A DNA stretch of 64,000 nt from Sisyra terminalis (GCA_958496175.1 OY292275.1:31411001-31475000); one strand, 5' to 3'; shown: positions 12,704 to 25,907, counted from the stretch's first letter. The notes: generated by a model from the letters alone, not told the origin. A program made the numbers and translations.

Positions 12704-13829
12704 TGTAATTGATAATGTATTGTGTTTGTTATTGAAAGTGTAGGTGTACAAAGACCAATGAGAATAATTTGCCTACAAACTAAAAAAGAATTATTGAAAT
12801 CTGATCAGAAGTTAAGATCAAATCAAGACGTTTCTATGAAAATATTGGGTTGTTCATTAGTTACCTAGGTGAAAATCAGAGCTCATGATTCTCATTTGTT
12901 AGTGTCAAAGATAAAATTTGAATTATTGAAAATTTGAAGGATTTCCTCTTCCATTCTTATGTATTAGTTTGCACAAGAATGAAGAGGTAAAATGGAGTAA
13001 TTAGTTTAAATGAGGGACACACACTATATCTTAAAAACTAATATTTTTTAAAGAAACTATAATGGTGTCTTGTAATTTTAAAAGGAAACTTTTTAAATAT
13101 TACAATCTTGATTTTAAATTACAATCTTGGAAAAAAGTTTCACTGGTGCAAAATGCGGTATATTTATTCATTAAAAAATAGACTTTTATTGAAAACAAGG
13201 TAGTGATACTGAAACTATAGAAAATATATTATAGTAGGTACTATAAAATTATTTACTCTTGTAGTTTAAAAAAATCAGTTAAAACTCAAGTTAAGTTTTT
13301 ATGTTCTTTAAAAATTGCTTCCTAATCAATAATTACGATTTTTGGCTAAATTTATAGTAAAAATGTATCATCGCAGGCAGCATCATTATACTTACTGGGT
13401 ATAACTACTTATACAAACGAATTTCTCACAGCTTACGAAAATATTAACACAACTCATGTAGTGGAGAAACATTCTCGTCACTTATATAGTAAAATGGGTA
13501 TAGTCTCAATATAATTATCATTAAAGTTGTACGCTCTTCGTTCATTGTGTTATTTATTGGTTTTGTATACAAAATGAACATTCAAAATAATAATATTGTA
13601 GAACAATTGTTTCTAAGAATTCTTTTGTACCTATTTCTCTTAGTATTTATCTTAAGAGAATTGTTTATTAATTTTTACGGTAAAAATTGTTTCATTCGAG
13701 TTTCCCCAATAAATTCAAGTAATTTATTATGGCACTTAGACAAGACACTTAAAAACGGAAAAGTGATTTATAGAGTCGAAGGAGAAATTGTCTTCATAGT
13801 TATGATAATATGATCGGAAGCATTTAGAG

Positions 13830-13990
13830 CGTCACGGCCTTGACCTTTGACACAAACGACGACACGACGTCGACGTCGGTCGTTACTATCTGCGACGACA
13901 TAGCTGGTGATCGATATAGCAACAAGTAGGGGCACTACCTACCACAACAAGGTCATAGGGTCGTTGCCACTTTCTTTCCATGAATTTCCC
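13830..13990. promoter_or_regulatory. Islet with paired nuclear-receptor-like sites
   Basis: TGACCTTTGACAC at 13841-13853 is a DR1-type arrangement and overlaps CCTTGACC, an FTZ-F1/ERR-type extended half-site. AGGTCATAGGGTCG at 13950-13963 is a second DR1-like site in the opposite orientation. The 110-bp segment between them is CpG-rich (13855-13900). Insect receptors that could bind include USP heterodimers, HNF4 and FTZ-F1; which one is inference. Confidence 0.4.
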
Positions 13991-14040
13991 TGCTATCTGT
14001 ACCGTATTTCATCCCTATACATCTCCCTATACATACTCGT

Positions 14041-17000
14041 ATTACAAATTTCAATAAGAGAAAAATGCTCGTGCACGTAAGCCGAATTTTTTAAATTGGT
14101 TTCTATATATCTTTCTTCTGTAATGTATAAGAAATTATTTGTACAAAATAATTGCATAAAATATATAGATACCTAACATATATGAAAAGGGTACCTAAAC
14201 CATTCATTCATCATAAATAAAATAAAATTTATGTTTTGTGTAAAACTATTACCTAGAGAAAAAGTAATGAAACTTCCTGGTAATTTTTTTTGCTTTACTA
14301 TAATTGACCACCAATTATCAATAAAGAAAAGTACACTTCCTTTCGACTACTAAAAATCATATTTTTTGAGGACAATATTAAAAAAGTATAAGGTAGAAAT
14401 AGAATAAACGATAATGTGTAAAAGAAAGCTCAATATCATACTAAGGTGAGTTCCGATTATAATGTTTATCGCGATATATACCTAGTATAATTGAAACGCT
14501 ACTTTCCAAATTTTGCAGATTGTACTCCGAGCACCTGCGGCTAAAAGTAAATTTAATATACATAAGTGTCTTAAATATAATCATCAGATAACACTTTTAT
14601 TTTACGTGATAACTATCTTTTGAGCAACTAATGAATGGTAAGAGAATTAAGGTACCCTTTAAGAAATATTATATTAGAAATTTATACCACTCCTTAAAAA
14701 AAATATCAAACGCGTTCTATTTTCTTATTTCAATTTAAAGATATTATATTTGAAACCATAAAAAAAGCTGATTACTTTTCAAAAGAAATGAAGAATGATA
14801 ATTTTTATATTAATATTACCAACTAATTAAAAATCCCAATATGTAACTTTCACAGGAAAAAAAACCAATGTGACCGGTATAAACATAGGTCAATGATGAG
14901 TCTTTTATTTAAATTTTCTATGTAAAATTTATTTTCGTATATATTAACAAGGTGACAAGTATTTTTAATCACAAAATCGTTATCATGTGGGAATTATCAG
15001 TTATCTGAAATGATAATCACGTAGTGATTCGAATTTTGTTCAATTAATTAAAAAATTAATTATACATCATAAAAATAATACACACAATAAATAAAATTAG
15101 ACAACGTTTCACGAAATGGAAAATGGCAAATTGAATGTGTGATGAAACCACACAACGTAGACTTCTGTGTTGAGAAAAATAAATTGCTAATCAATATTAA
15201 TCATTAATGGAATTTCTATTTACAGAATAGTTACCACTCATCTATAGGTAAGAGAAACGCTGATTATTATCTTGGGAATATTATTATGTATATTACACAA
15301 TTGAATTTTTTGCTAACTGAATCAGTATAAACAAATCAATCTCCCACGCGACAATACAAAGTGATAATTTATTCAAAACTGCATGGGAATTTTACCATAG
15401 ATATGTAGGTATATGACTTAATGGTTGCATTGATTAACTTGACCAAGAAGGGTGGGAAATTGTCTACACTCTACAGCGATGTTGATATATACCTATGATT
15501 TTTATAATACAAATCTAAATAATATCTATCGACAAAATATCATCAATACAATCTATTTCTAAAGATAACATATTAGGGACATTCAATAAATATCGGTGCG
15601 AAGAATCAGAATGTCGTAACCGTGTGAACTGAAACAAGTAGTAACGAAGGGAGCTCACAAAATCGTGGACGAATAAATGCTTACAATTGTTACTAAAATA
15701 ATATTATTTCTTGTTTGTCAATACGTCAGTATAAAATATGTATATTAATATATTTATTTAAGACTTTTTCACCTAAGTGTTGCGAAATACAGTCATATTT
15801 GTACAATATAAATAAAATATGATCCAAATATGGGAAAATTTTTATCAATGTTTGACTTTTATATCAATTTATATAAGTTATTTACTCAAGAATTTTTACT
15901 TTGAACGTAAACACTTTTTGATTCTTATTGCTTATAGGAACTGATAGATATTAATTACTTATCTCTAGAAACATTTTAAATCAATCGATAAATAAATTCT
16001 ACAACATATCAGGTAGGTAGGTGGATCAGTTAGAGCTATATTTAAAAGAATTTTAAAGAAAAAATACGACAACGGAAGCCGTTGGATTCTGGTTTATAAC
16101 CTGTTCAAAAATGCCAAACTATTCACAACGGTTAGATGAATAAGTCCAAATTATATTATTTATAATTTTATCAAATAACCAATTGAATTTAATCTAACCA
16201 CCGTTCAGCCATTGAGAATTAATAATTAAAAACTAAAACTTTAAAATTGTTACTTAATATGCAAAGGTTGGAAATATTTTCATAAAGTATTTACATCAGT
16301 TATTATTAATTTTGCAGATTTTACCTTTATTACCTTTATTTTAACTTTATAATTATTCTGGTGCAGCAAAAATAATTAATACAATGCTAAACTCCAATTT
16401 AATATTCCAATGCATGGTAAAAAAGCATTCAAAAGTTTAAACTTTTCAAAAGTTCAGCAGCAAAATAACAGACAATGCATTATATAATTTATTTTGTTAA
16501 ACTTCCTAATGATAACGAGGAACACAGTAGTCTCATTACACCAACAGTTTCATTATATCGACAACATAATATCAACAGTCGTTTTTTGAAATATATAATA
16601 AGGACTCTGTACTGTTAAAATTGTATATTTTTATTGGTATGAATATCAATATAAACGAATTTAAAGTCGATCTAATTATACATTAGTGAATTTAAAAAAG
16701 TAACGAAAATAGTACCTAATAATAAGAATAATTAAAAACAACGTTAATTGAAACTTCATTGTGTAGAACTTATAAGTATTTTTTATTGTAACATTGTATA
16801 TTTTTAACTACGATTTACTTTCATTGTTGAATTACATAATTGGAAATGTAAAAATACATAAAAATATGTAGAAAAATGCATTTATGTACTTTGTCTGGAA
16901 AACGTAGCATACAGCATTAAATCTCAATGATAATTGTCATTTTAATATTTTCATGTATTAATTCCATTCCTCAAATTGTATGCACTTGAAGAGGTCAAAG

Positions 17001-17869
17001 TTGTGATCGCGATATAAAATAATGGAATGAAAATATTTACTAGGATCCGACGAAAATTTCAACTTTGGCTGATGGCTACGGTTAAAAATTAGCCAAAGGT
17101 TTATCCAAAGCCAAAGATGCGTAATATAGCGACTAAAGAGAAACAAGTTTGTACCAATGTGTGCAAATTGTCAATGATTAGTACCTACCTATTTTTCTTT
17201 ATTCACTTGGTTGGTTGACAACTGTGGTTATGAAGACCGCATACTGGGACTATTTTTTTAATTTTATTTTTATAGGAATCACTTAGATACTAAGATACCT
17301 ATATTTTCGTTATTAGGAATATTTTTTTTTTACTTTTGCGCCCCGCTTCGGAAGCCACAAAAGTTGCACCACCAGGCTTAGGGTATTGTTGCTTAGATGG
17401 TAAAATTAAGAAACCCTCAATTTCAGTTAAAATCTGATCTTTAGTTTGCCTCTGGCAATTAAATTATCTTACTATTCATAACTCTATAGAATTTGCATCA
17501 ACATGTTGAAAATTTTAAATATTTACCTTTTGCACAATGTGGATTAAAATTATGTTGCATTGAATTTTTTTTTTCTTTTTGGAACATTTTATGCTTTCAT
17601 AAGAAAATTTACAGAAAAAAAAAATATTTTCAAGCATTTTACACGAATCGTTGTATTAAACAACTTTTATAATACTGAAATACTATTTGTTTTGTCAGAA
17701 GGTATATAGAAACTGGTAGGAGCAATAGGTATAATTCCACAAAATAGAATAATATTTGTTTTTAGATTATAGCTTTGTATTTATCGTGTGTTACAACTAC
17801 TTACTAGTAGTTCTAGCAAATATTATTTTTTTGGGAATGATGTAAAACGCAATATTAAAAATTAATCAA
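14041..17869. other. AT-rich non-coding stretch
   Basis: No exon, RNA gene or recognisable element was seen. A slightly GC-richer patch at about 17338-17400 (GCGCCCCGCTTCGGAAGCC) may be the end of an old DNA transposon but has no visible partner. Confidence 0.45.
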
Positions 17870-18010
17870 TGGTCAACGTGGCCGCTTCAACACTGTTAAG
17901 CGCTAGGTTCGATCCTCATATCAAGTAAATTTTCAATATTTCCTAATTTACTGTATTTTTATTAACCCTAGAGTAACTCAAAACCTTGGCCCTTATAAAG
18001 CGGCGACAAA
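17870..18010 (+). mobile_element. tRNA-derived SINE, copy 1 (A-box lacking)
   Basis: The tRNA-like head contains the pol III B-box GGTTCGATCC at 17906-17915. The body then runs through AAATTTTCAATATTT and TTATTAACCCTAGAGT and ends in CTTATAAAGCGGCGACAA. The same order of blocks occurs in three minus-strand copies at 31.2, 40.9 and 59.5 kb. Here the head reads TGGCCGCTTC with the expected A-box part (GAGTGG...) missing, as in the 31.2 kb copy. Confidence 0.7.
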
Positions 18011-19454
18011 ATAACAACAAAGAAAACATAAACATAAATTATCTCAATTTACAAAGTTCGGCTTAAAATTTGTCAACTTCACCAGGCATAGTGAATTATT
18101 ATTTAATTTATATGTTAATCGCTATACACTATTTTGGACAGTTCTAAAAACATATCAATACCATAGATTTCCACACATATCATTACGACTTAATTAAATC
18201 AAAATGGGAATAAGAGTAGATTTCAATTTCCTACTTATGAAATTACATGGTTTTCACTTTACATAATTTAAATGTTTTGCATTTTCCGCGGTGCTTAATT
18301 CACCTGCTAAATAAAAAATCACATTCCCCGGTAAAAAAAATGGAACTTAAGCATCAGAATTATTTAATTCACTAGTACAATTTTGATAGATCACCTGGGG
18401 TTCCTATGGTTCATGAGAACATTACGGACCATAGTCAATGGATCTGAAGTTATGGTTGATCCATCTTTTCGCATTTTTTACAGTGTTACAATGCATGCAT
18501 ATATTTTTTTGAAGCATAAGAACAATGAAACAATGGTTATACTATTTGTAAGTATGCCAGTTTAATGCAATAAATAGAATTGAAATTTGATTACTCACAT
18601 TTTAAGTAAAAATTATTGACAGTTTATAATGGTAGCACAATCATAATATATACTTTATGGTATTTACAAAGAAATGATAAGCAAAGAAGACTTAAACTCA
18701 TAGATTAAAACTGTTGTATTATACGAAAACCAAGTAATAATTTTTTATAGTCAGCGTTTTTTGATAAAGATAATTTCAATTTATTGAAAATGTGTTATCA
18801 TTAAATTTACTGATTACAACAACTGTGCAGTTCATTCTCAACAAAACAAAACTAATATTAAGACCGTATCTTCTAACAACTAAAGATTAAAACATATTTG
18901 TAAATAAAAAATATGTACCTATACTTTAATGGTTCAAAGTAACTGTCATTCTTTTACTGAGACATAACTTTAAAAAAATGCAAGGTTATCTGAAGAAACC
19001 ACTGAAAAAATTTACAAAAAAACAATCAAGTTTAACAATACTTTGACAATACGAAACTGTTATTAGTAATTATTGTTAATGTGAAAATATGAGAGCTATT
19101 TTACTGGAAGATGAAAAAGTAACCTTGAGAGCAAGAGATGATTTGTCGGAGTCATTTACCTTCAAATTCAATTTACTTCGGGATTTAATTAAATATATTT
19201 TCTATACAGGTACAGTTTTTATAAAACGATTTGTTAATTTTGAGCTGACAAATTAAACTAAAATGTGTTGTTTTGTATCACTGTTAAGGTCCCAGGAGAA
19301 AATACATACACACTTGCCGAATTAATTGTGTTTAAACTTGAAACAATTCATAATCAATTAAATTAATACGCAAAATATTGCGGTAATCAAAATTTATGAT
19401 TAGTAAAATATTTTCTACAACTAAAGATATACTTATTTTAAGTAGTTTCCTTCC
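18011..19454. other. AT-rich non-coding stretch
   Basis: A 60-codon open frame at 18383-18565 was examined but has no recognisable domain or splice context. Nothing else seen. Confidence 0.45.
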
Positions 19455-19862
19455 TGTGTTGTAATACGGAGCTGAGATGAGTAGACTCTTAAAGCAGCTA
19501 CGATCAATCGTCTGGAAACGTTCAAAATGTAGCTTCATAGAAGAATGTTTCGATTATCCTAGACAGCTGTGCAGTTCAACGGAGCAATATTAAGCAAAGT
19601 AAATGATGTTCGGAAATTATTTACAACTATTAAGATAAGGAATATACCGTACTTAGGGCATGTTCTGAAAGTAGACCGATAGAAAATCCTCCAGTTCATA
19701 ATCAGAGGTAAATCCGAGTCACGGAGGAATTGTAAGAAAGCATATGCAATAACTAAAAATTCGTAGTTGTACTGGTATTAGCAGTATTGAACAACTATCT
19801 AGATTAGCCGAAAGCCGCGAACAACTCGGTAATGAAATTGCCAACGTCAGGAGAACCTGATA
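19455..19862 (+). mobile_element. Decayed LINE, reverse-transcriptase C-terminal region
   Basis: Translated with several frameshifts and stops, the block reads YGAEMSRLLKQL, then VNDVRKLFTTIKIRNIPYLG, HVLKVDR, ILQFIIRGKSESRRN, and ends GNEIANVRRT. These follow in order the pieces of the well-known insect LINE C-terminal module (YGAETW..., LL.TIKRRKL.YLGH..R, LLQLI..GK..G.R, IANVR). Only this 3' portion of ORF2 is left and it is non-functional. The family is probably RTE- or CR1/Jockey-like; which one cannot be decided by eye. Confidence 0.75.
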
Positions 19863-19869
19863 TGACAGT

Positions 19870-21779
19870 AAAGAAGAGGTTTTCTTTTATTTTGCTTAAA
19901 CATTTGCACCTTGGTGAATATTTCACTTCAATGATTGATTTATTTAAATTTTATTTATATCACAATAAAGAACATAGAAAACCAATTTTTAAGTGATTAA
20001 AAATTACAAATGTAAATTCACAAAAGAATTTTTTTATAATCAAAAGGATAGTGCTGACTTGGTAACCCAGGAGCTAGGACGAAAAATATAAACAAAATTT
20101 GATTCACTACTTCAAAAATATTCGTCATCACGGTTCTTAGTTACACTATTACACTAGTACACTTAGTTATCTATGTTCTTTTCTTTTAAGTTTAATCAGA
20201 TACATATCTACATATTATCGTCAACTCGTTTTACGATATAAGCTGGTGTGCATAAAAATGAGTTTCCTCACCATTGTCCAAAAAGTATTAAAAATACTAA
20301 CTATACGGCAATTTTTATTATGCTGATTAAAAAATTAAAATATTTTTTTTAGTTTTGTTAGCTGGCAATAAAGAACTCATTTTAAATAAACAAAGACATT
20401 ACTTAACACATTATTTTAGTCAACACCTTTACCAAATACTGCCACTGACCAAAATTTTGCTGCCGAAATATGAATAGTAGTAGTATATATGCATTTAATA
20501 ATTTTATCTATGTTGAACTAAGTTCTCAAAACTTTCTTTAACATAAGATTAGTTATACCCCTCTAGACAAGGATTTAATACTAAAAATTACTAATAAAAT
20601 GTGCATAAAATATAAAAGCCCATTTCATCGTTTATTAAAAAATTAAAATGAAATTAATTATGATTTTAAAAAAGAAAAGATCAAGACGATTATGCCATTA
20701 TATTTAAATGAACGTACTTATCTTCATCGTCGTTATGATTATAATATTAAACCGAGCCCTGACACTTGTCTGTCTAACACATTCATAGCGCCATTTCTTT
20801 CTTTAAAGTAAACAAAGAAACGTGTCAATTACATTTCCATTATGTAAAACACTAATTAATACCATAACTTCAATAACATTTACAAGACACAGAGTTTATA
20901 ACGATATCGGCTAGAAAGGTTTTACGACTACATCAAGTATATTTGCACTAATTTCTAATGATGTATTCAACTAGTTTAGCTGAATTTCGACCATAGCGAT
21001 CGCAGTTTTTGATTTCCTTAGCAACTTTAAAAGTAATTAAGTAAGCCGCATTTCAAAACTGTTGAAGGAATCGAAGAATTATGATCACTTTATCGCTATA
21101 GCCGAGAACATCCTTCAACTATCGTAAAAATATTTGTTATTTTTTCTAAAAATATTATTTCCGTGGGTTCAATAATAAAACAAATTGTTTTACCTTGTCA
21201 AATTTGGAATGATAGATATAATGTTGCAAATAAGTACTACCTACAACGTATAATTCGTATTCGTCTTTGCATACCTATTTGAAGATATGTGTTATCGCAA
21301 TAATATTAAAGAAGCCATATTTATTAAAATACTATTTACCTTAGTACAGTATTTGCTACACACAAAGATATGCTATTTTCCCTCCCATCAAATCCGTATC
21401 TTTCCTACACTTAAATTTTTACTTCCATAAAAAAAATTGGAACAAAATGGCGACTTAGCAGATGTTAAATTTATGCATTTTATTATTTGAATTTTCCAAA
21501 TATACCGTAATAAAATTTCAAACATAATCTTTTTAAACTTACTCCGCAATTAATGTTTGTGAAAAAAGAAAAACATAATTAAAAAACATGATAATGGTAA
21601 AGCTTTTAATAACTTTAAAAAAAATCAATCTCAGACTTGCACAATGAAAAACTAAATGATATTCAGAAAAAAAAATCACATTATTTTCTATTGAACTTTT
21701 ATAACTATCGTACACCATGTATGAAAAGTTTAGTAAGGTATTGTTTACCTACCTATAACAAGAACATTAATGACCAACA
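19870..21779. other. AT-rich non-coding stretch
   Basis: No gene or clear element. The LINE 3' untranslated region may extend a little past 19870 but has no recognisable end. Confidence 0.45.
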
Positions 21780-22163
21780 TAGGGATGCAAAATTCTTCAA
21801 AGGAATAAAAATCATCGATATTTATAAAAATTAAACATCAATATTAAAAATATCGACGTTTATGAACGATATATCGATTTTTTTTTTGATGTTCAATATA
21901 AAAATAATATTCCGTAAAATTGTAAACTCTGTCAGTTTATATTCTAACGTCGTTAGATTACAATATAACCTAGCCTACCGTTAGATTATAATCTGATCCG
22001 TTATATTATAAGCTGATGAAATTCACAAATTTATGGTTAAAGAGGTATCTGTTTTTGTATGTAGTTTAAAAACGATGCATCATCGATGTTTTAGGTTCCA
22101 ACATCGATGATTATGAACGATATATCGATGTTTGGAAAAATCGATGTATCGGTTGCATCCCTA
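21780..22163. repeat. MITE with TAGGGATGCAA ends and ATCGATG subterminal repeats
   Basis: The left end TAGGGATGCAA (21780-) is mirrored by TTGCATCCCTA at the right end (to 22163). Close to each end are repeated ACGATATATCGAT and ATCGATGTTTT motifs, in both orientations, typical of transposase-binding subterminal arrays in hAT-like elements. No clean target duplication is seen, and there is no coding capacity. Confidence 0.6.
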
Positions 22164-22385
22164 GTCTAGTATGGTTTTCTGGAGGGTCAGATTTAATATT
22201 TTTATATCTTCAGCGGACCAAAGGAAATGTCTAATAGTAAAGCAATAGGAATAATTATACATAGATGGCTTAAAATTAAATAAGTTCGGGGTCTAAATTT
22301 GACTAAATTAGAAGCTCTTGATATAAAAATTATATATAAATATCGCAAAACTTAAAATATATTTAAGAAAAATAAGCTACTAAAA

Positions 22386-22726
22386 CAGTGCTTCCCAAAG
22401 TGGTGACAACCTGCAAGGGGTCTACGTCAGCGAAAAAAAATTTGGGGGTCCACGAAATGAAAATGGGGGTCCACGATAGTGGATCTCAACACATACACTG
22501 ATAGTACCTATTTAATTACTCATACTATCTTATAATATCAAGACATATACATTATTTATAAAAGTTCCTATAAAGTTATAAAAGTACCTATGCTTTTACT
22601 TTAAGGTTTTAATACTAAACTTCACTGCAGTTAGAAATTTAATCAATATCAGGTAAGTAGGGGGTCTACCCAACACGGAAAAACATGGCAAGGGGTCTAC
22701 GATATAAAAAAGTTTGGAGAACTCTG
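22386..22726. repeat. hAT MITE with perfect 8-bp target duplication
   Basis: Starts CAGTGCTTCCCAAAGTGG and ends TTTGGAGAACTCTG, imperfect inverted repeats of the hAT CAGNG...CCAAA class. The sequence TACTAAAA occurs immediately outside both ends (22378-22385 and 22727-22734), a perfect 8-bp duplication. GGGGTCTAC occurs three times inside. The exact duplication suggests a fairly recent insertion. Confidence 0.9.
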
Positions 22727-22734
22727 TACTAAAA

Positions 22735-25412
22735 AGACTAAAAAATTGTCAAACTGTCAATGATTTGAATCGTCCAATGTTAGTATTGTGTTTTTAATAA
22801 CAAAGTTTTCAGTGCATCAATATTTAAAAATATTATTATTACAATATGGGAACTTCGAAATTCATTATTTCTAGGAAAATCCCATCACTTTCAAGGTATT
22901 ATTGTACCTAACTGTACATTTCTTTGACTCGGCACCACAAAAGATTTACCGAATTTCCAAATAAAAATTGCGACACCAATACTTATAGTTAAATCTCTAA
23001 ATAGCGAAGAAAATAATCCAAGAAAAGAATCTTAAAAAAATTAAATTTACTTAGAAATATATTTTATGAAATTTTTACTTATTTAATATAGTATAGAAGC
23101 TATAATGATCTTTTAACTCTGAATTTTTCATTTTACTTTAGTCATTACTAATTTATTTTGAATATCTTAAACCTTGTTAAAACCCGGTTTTTACAGAAAT
23201 TTCTTTAAAAACTATAAAGATATACCTGACATTTGGTCCCTTTTCATTTTGTTCCATTTTAATTGATAAAATTTGAATTAGAAAATAAAATTTAAATTCA
23301 TCTATTTTTAGAAAAATACTGAAAGAAAAATACAATTTATGAGTCTATTTATAAATTAACATTTAGTTTTAATTAAAGCTCATTAATGTTTTCTACTATA
23401 AAAAATAACTTTTTGATACACGCAATATCCAACTTTATATTTAGACAAAAGATAGGTAGTAGCTACCACCAGATAGTTCTAGATAGTTAGTCAACAAATA
23501 TTTAATTAATGTGTATAAAATTTAAGTAGAAACGATAAATTAAAAAAAAAAAATGAAATTATATAGGTTTATGTTAAAACTTATATCTCAATAAACTTTA
23601 AGGTGTATGTATCTTTTTAATGAAAATTGCCTAATAATTTTATTTTTCTTCTTTATGTAGGAACATGCTACCGTATCAAATGAATCGAAATATTTATTGT
23701 TAAAAGGTGAAGTAATAACGACAAAAAAACCTGAAAAACGCTATGATATCTTTTCTTTGATAGTGTTTCATTTTAAAATAGCATTGTAATGTACACTTCT
23801 ATCATCACATATCACAGCTGGATATTGGAAATAAAGGTCTAAAATCTGTTCACAGCGTTAAAATATGTGACTTATAGTTCCCCACACGTCTAAACATTCT
23901 ATCAAATGATTCAAAAAACTCGAATCTAATTACACTTCATACCAAAATCGGTAACAAAGCTGTAAAATAGCAGCTCTTTCATTTTATTTGTACATTTTAT
24001 AACCCCATAACCAAAGTTACGATTTTGAAAAATTATTGCTTGTGTAATATTATTCTTGTGTTTTAAATATCAGATATTAACATTTTTATTATTTTTTTTT
24101 CTTGAATAATTATAAAATAGTTTTAGAATGAAAAACAATAGGTACAATATTAACACTAAGACCTACCATAAGAAATACAATTAAGAGGTCAATACTCATA
24201 AATATATTAACTCATAGCAAGGTTTCGTAGAACTATAAACCACAGAAAGTTCTACTTCAAATTTATAACTTACTATGGCTAAAACAAAAAAAAGGCATAA
24301 AAAATTTGGATTAACTGTAAGGCTACTGTTTTACAACAATTAAGTTTTACTAAGTCGTAAATCCTAGTAATATTAGTGTAGCAATTTGACAATTGGAGTA
24401 ATTAAATTCGATTTACGTGTTCATACAAATAATTAATATGATACTTTTGTAAAGTTATGATTTTTTTATTGTATAAACTATCAACTTGTAACTATTTTTT
24501 TTAAATATAAATTTTAAATTTAAATTTGATGGATATAATAAGTTTTCTAACTGTAGGTACTATGTCGTACACCACTCAATTACTATCAATATTTCTAAGG
24601 TACCTACGTATTATTTCATGTACCACGCTAGAAAAGCATGGTCGAATAAGTTTACAATTGTACTTAATATGGTATAATTAATAAGAAAGAGCACATTGTT
24701 TCTTTTTTCAAAAATAAATATGAGCCACATAATAATTTCAAACTTTATAAATCATTTATAAGAAAAAAAATATGTTTCACCTGTTTTCATAACTATAATT
24801 TCATTTTACTTTAATAACTGACCATTTTAAGGCAAGTTTAAAAAGCATACATTAAAAAAATTGTTTTGAAACAATTAAGTTTAACTTAAAAATTGACCCT
24901 TACATTTATTATATCTGAATATTTTTCGATTGTAAGAAAATAATGTTCGTTATATCACGTATGTGTTGATTTACCACAGGAAAAAATACCGCAAAAAATC
25001 ATGTTTTCCAAACATAAAAACGATAAACTAAAGACTTACAGCCGGAAAAGATTATTTATGTACAACTTATAAAACTACAAGTACTCTTCTTAGAAATAAA
25101 ATTTTCTACTAGAAAAAAAAAAGGTTCTGATTTAATTCAAAGAATTTTTACTGGAATTCAGTTAATATTCTTGTTAAAGTTATTGAGTGAGGAAATACGT
25201 AATTGTAATTAAAACTTCAAAAAAATTATTTTGGTAACGAAGAAACGTATATTTTAAACTTTTGAATTGAATTTGTTTTATACAAGTTAAAAATTTTCAT
25301 TTTTGAGTGAATTACTAGTAACTATTTTTGATTAATATTAGTTCGTAGTAATTAGATATAGAGAAATTGTGTAGGTAGGTACAATAAGAAATGCAAGTGA
25401 ATTGATTAGAAT
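22735..25412. other. AT-rich non-coding stretch, likely intron of the leftward gene
   Basis: No exon or element was recognised. Its position just beyond the candidate donor at 25418 would make it intronic if the leftward gene is real. Confidence 0.4.
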
Positions 25413-25419
25413 ACTCACC
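25413..25419 (-). other. Splice donor site (minus strand)
   Basis: Read on the minus strand the sequence is TTG followed by GTGAGTAT, a strong match to the GTRAGT consensus. It closes the candidate first exon that starts at 25904. Confidence 0.5.
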
Positions 25420-25904
25420 AATTAATGAAAATAAACAAGTGTTATGGTACAAAAATTTCCACAATTTCAGAAAATAATGGATTATTAAGCAATCGAAATT
25501 CACAGAAAGATTTTTTTCCTATAATATATCACAGTTTACAACTAATTTTTAAATGTGTCTCAAAAACTGTAACATGAAAAACTAAAGAAGAGATATACTG
25601 CGTGTTTATCTCATTGATAAATAGTTTGATGAAAATTGAAAAATTCACAGAAAACCTTCAATGAAAAAAATGCACACTAGACACTTTTCTTGTTGAATTA
25701 TACAAAAATCACTTGATATCGTTTTGAAGTAATCAATCATATTCTCATTTGGAAATGACGAAGTCGTGAAAAACATGTGGGATTGTTGATTTGCACATGA
25801 AGAAAATGTGTGTGGAGAGAATGCGTTGTCGTGTGTTTAGTTTGAAATGTTTAGCGCTCAGATGTCCGTCAACGACCACTTCGCGCTATGCACGAACCAC
25901 AACT
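25419..25904 (-). other. Candidate 5' untranslated exon 1 of a leftward gene
   Basis: This 486-bp minus-strand block runs from the initiator-like AGTTGTGG at 25904 to the GTGAGT donor at 25418. It holds only short upstream open frames (for example an ATG at about 25798 that stops after some 17 codons), so it would be a 5' untranslated exon. The GC-richer start followed by AT-rich sequence fits an insect 5' UTR leading into a long first intron. The downstream exons and the gene's identity are not visible in the window. Confidence 0.45.
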
Positions 25905-25907
25905 ACT
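25872..25907 (-). promoter_or_regulatory. Initiator plus DPE core promoter (minus strand)
   Basis: On the minus strand the putative start A (25904) begins AGTTGTGG, matching the insect initiator from A+1 onward but not at -2/-1. Counting from that A, GGTCG occupies +28 to +32 (25877-25873), a full match to the RGWYV downstream promoter element at the exact required spacing. No TATA box is evident upstream, as expected of a DPE promoter. The consensus and spacing are established in Drosophila; their use here is inference. Confidence 0.5.

Noticed and set aside
13547..13813. 88-codon plus-strand hydrophobic frame
   Set aside because: Hydrophobicity follows from T-rich sequence (Leu/Phe/Ile codons); no good start context or splice signals.
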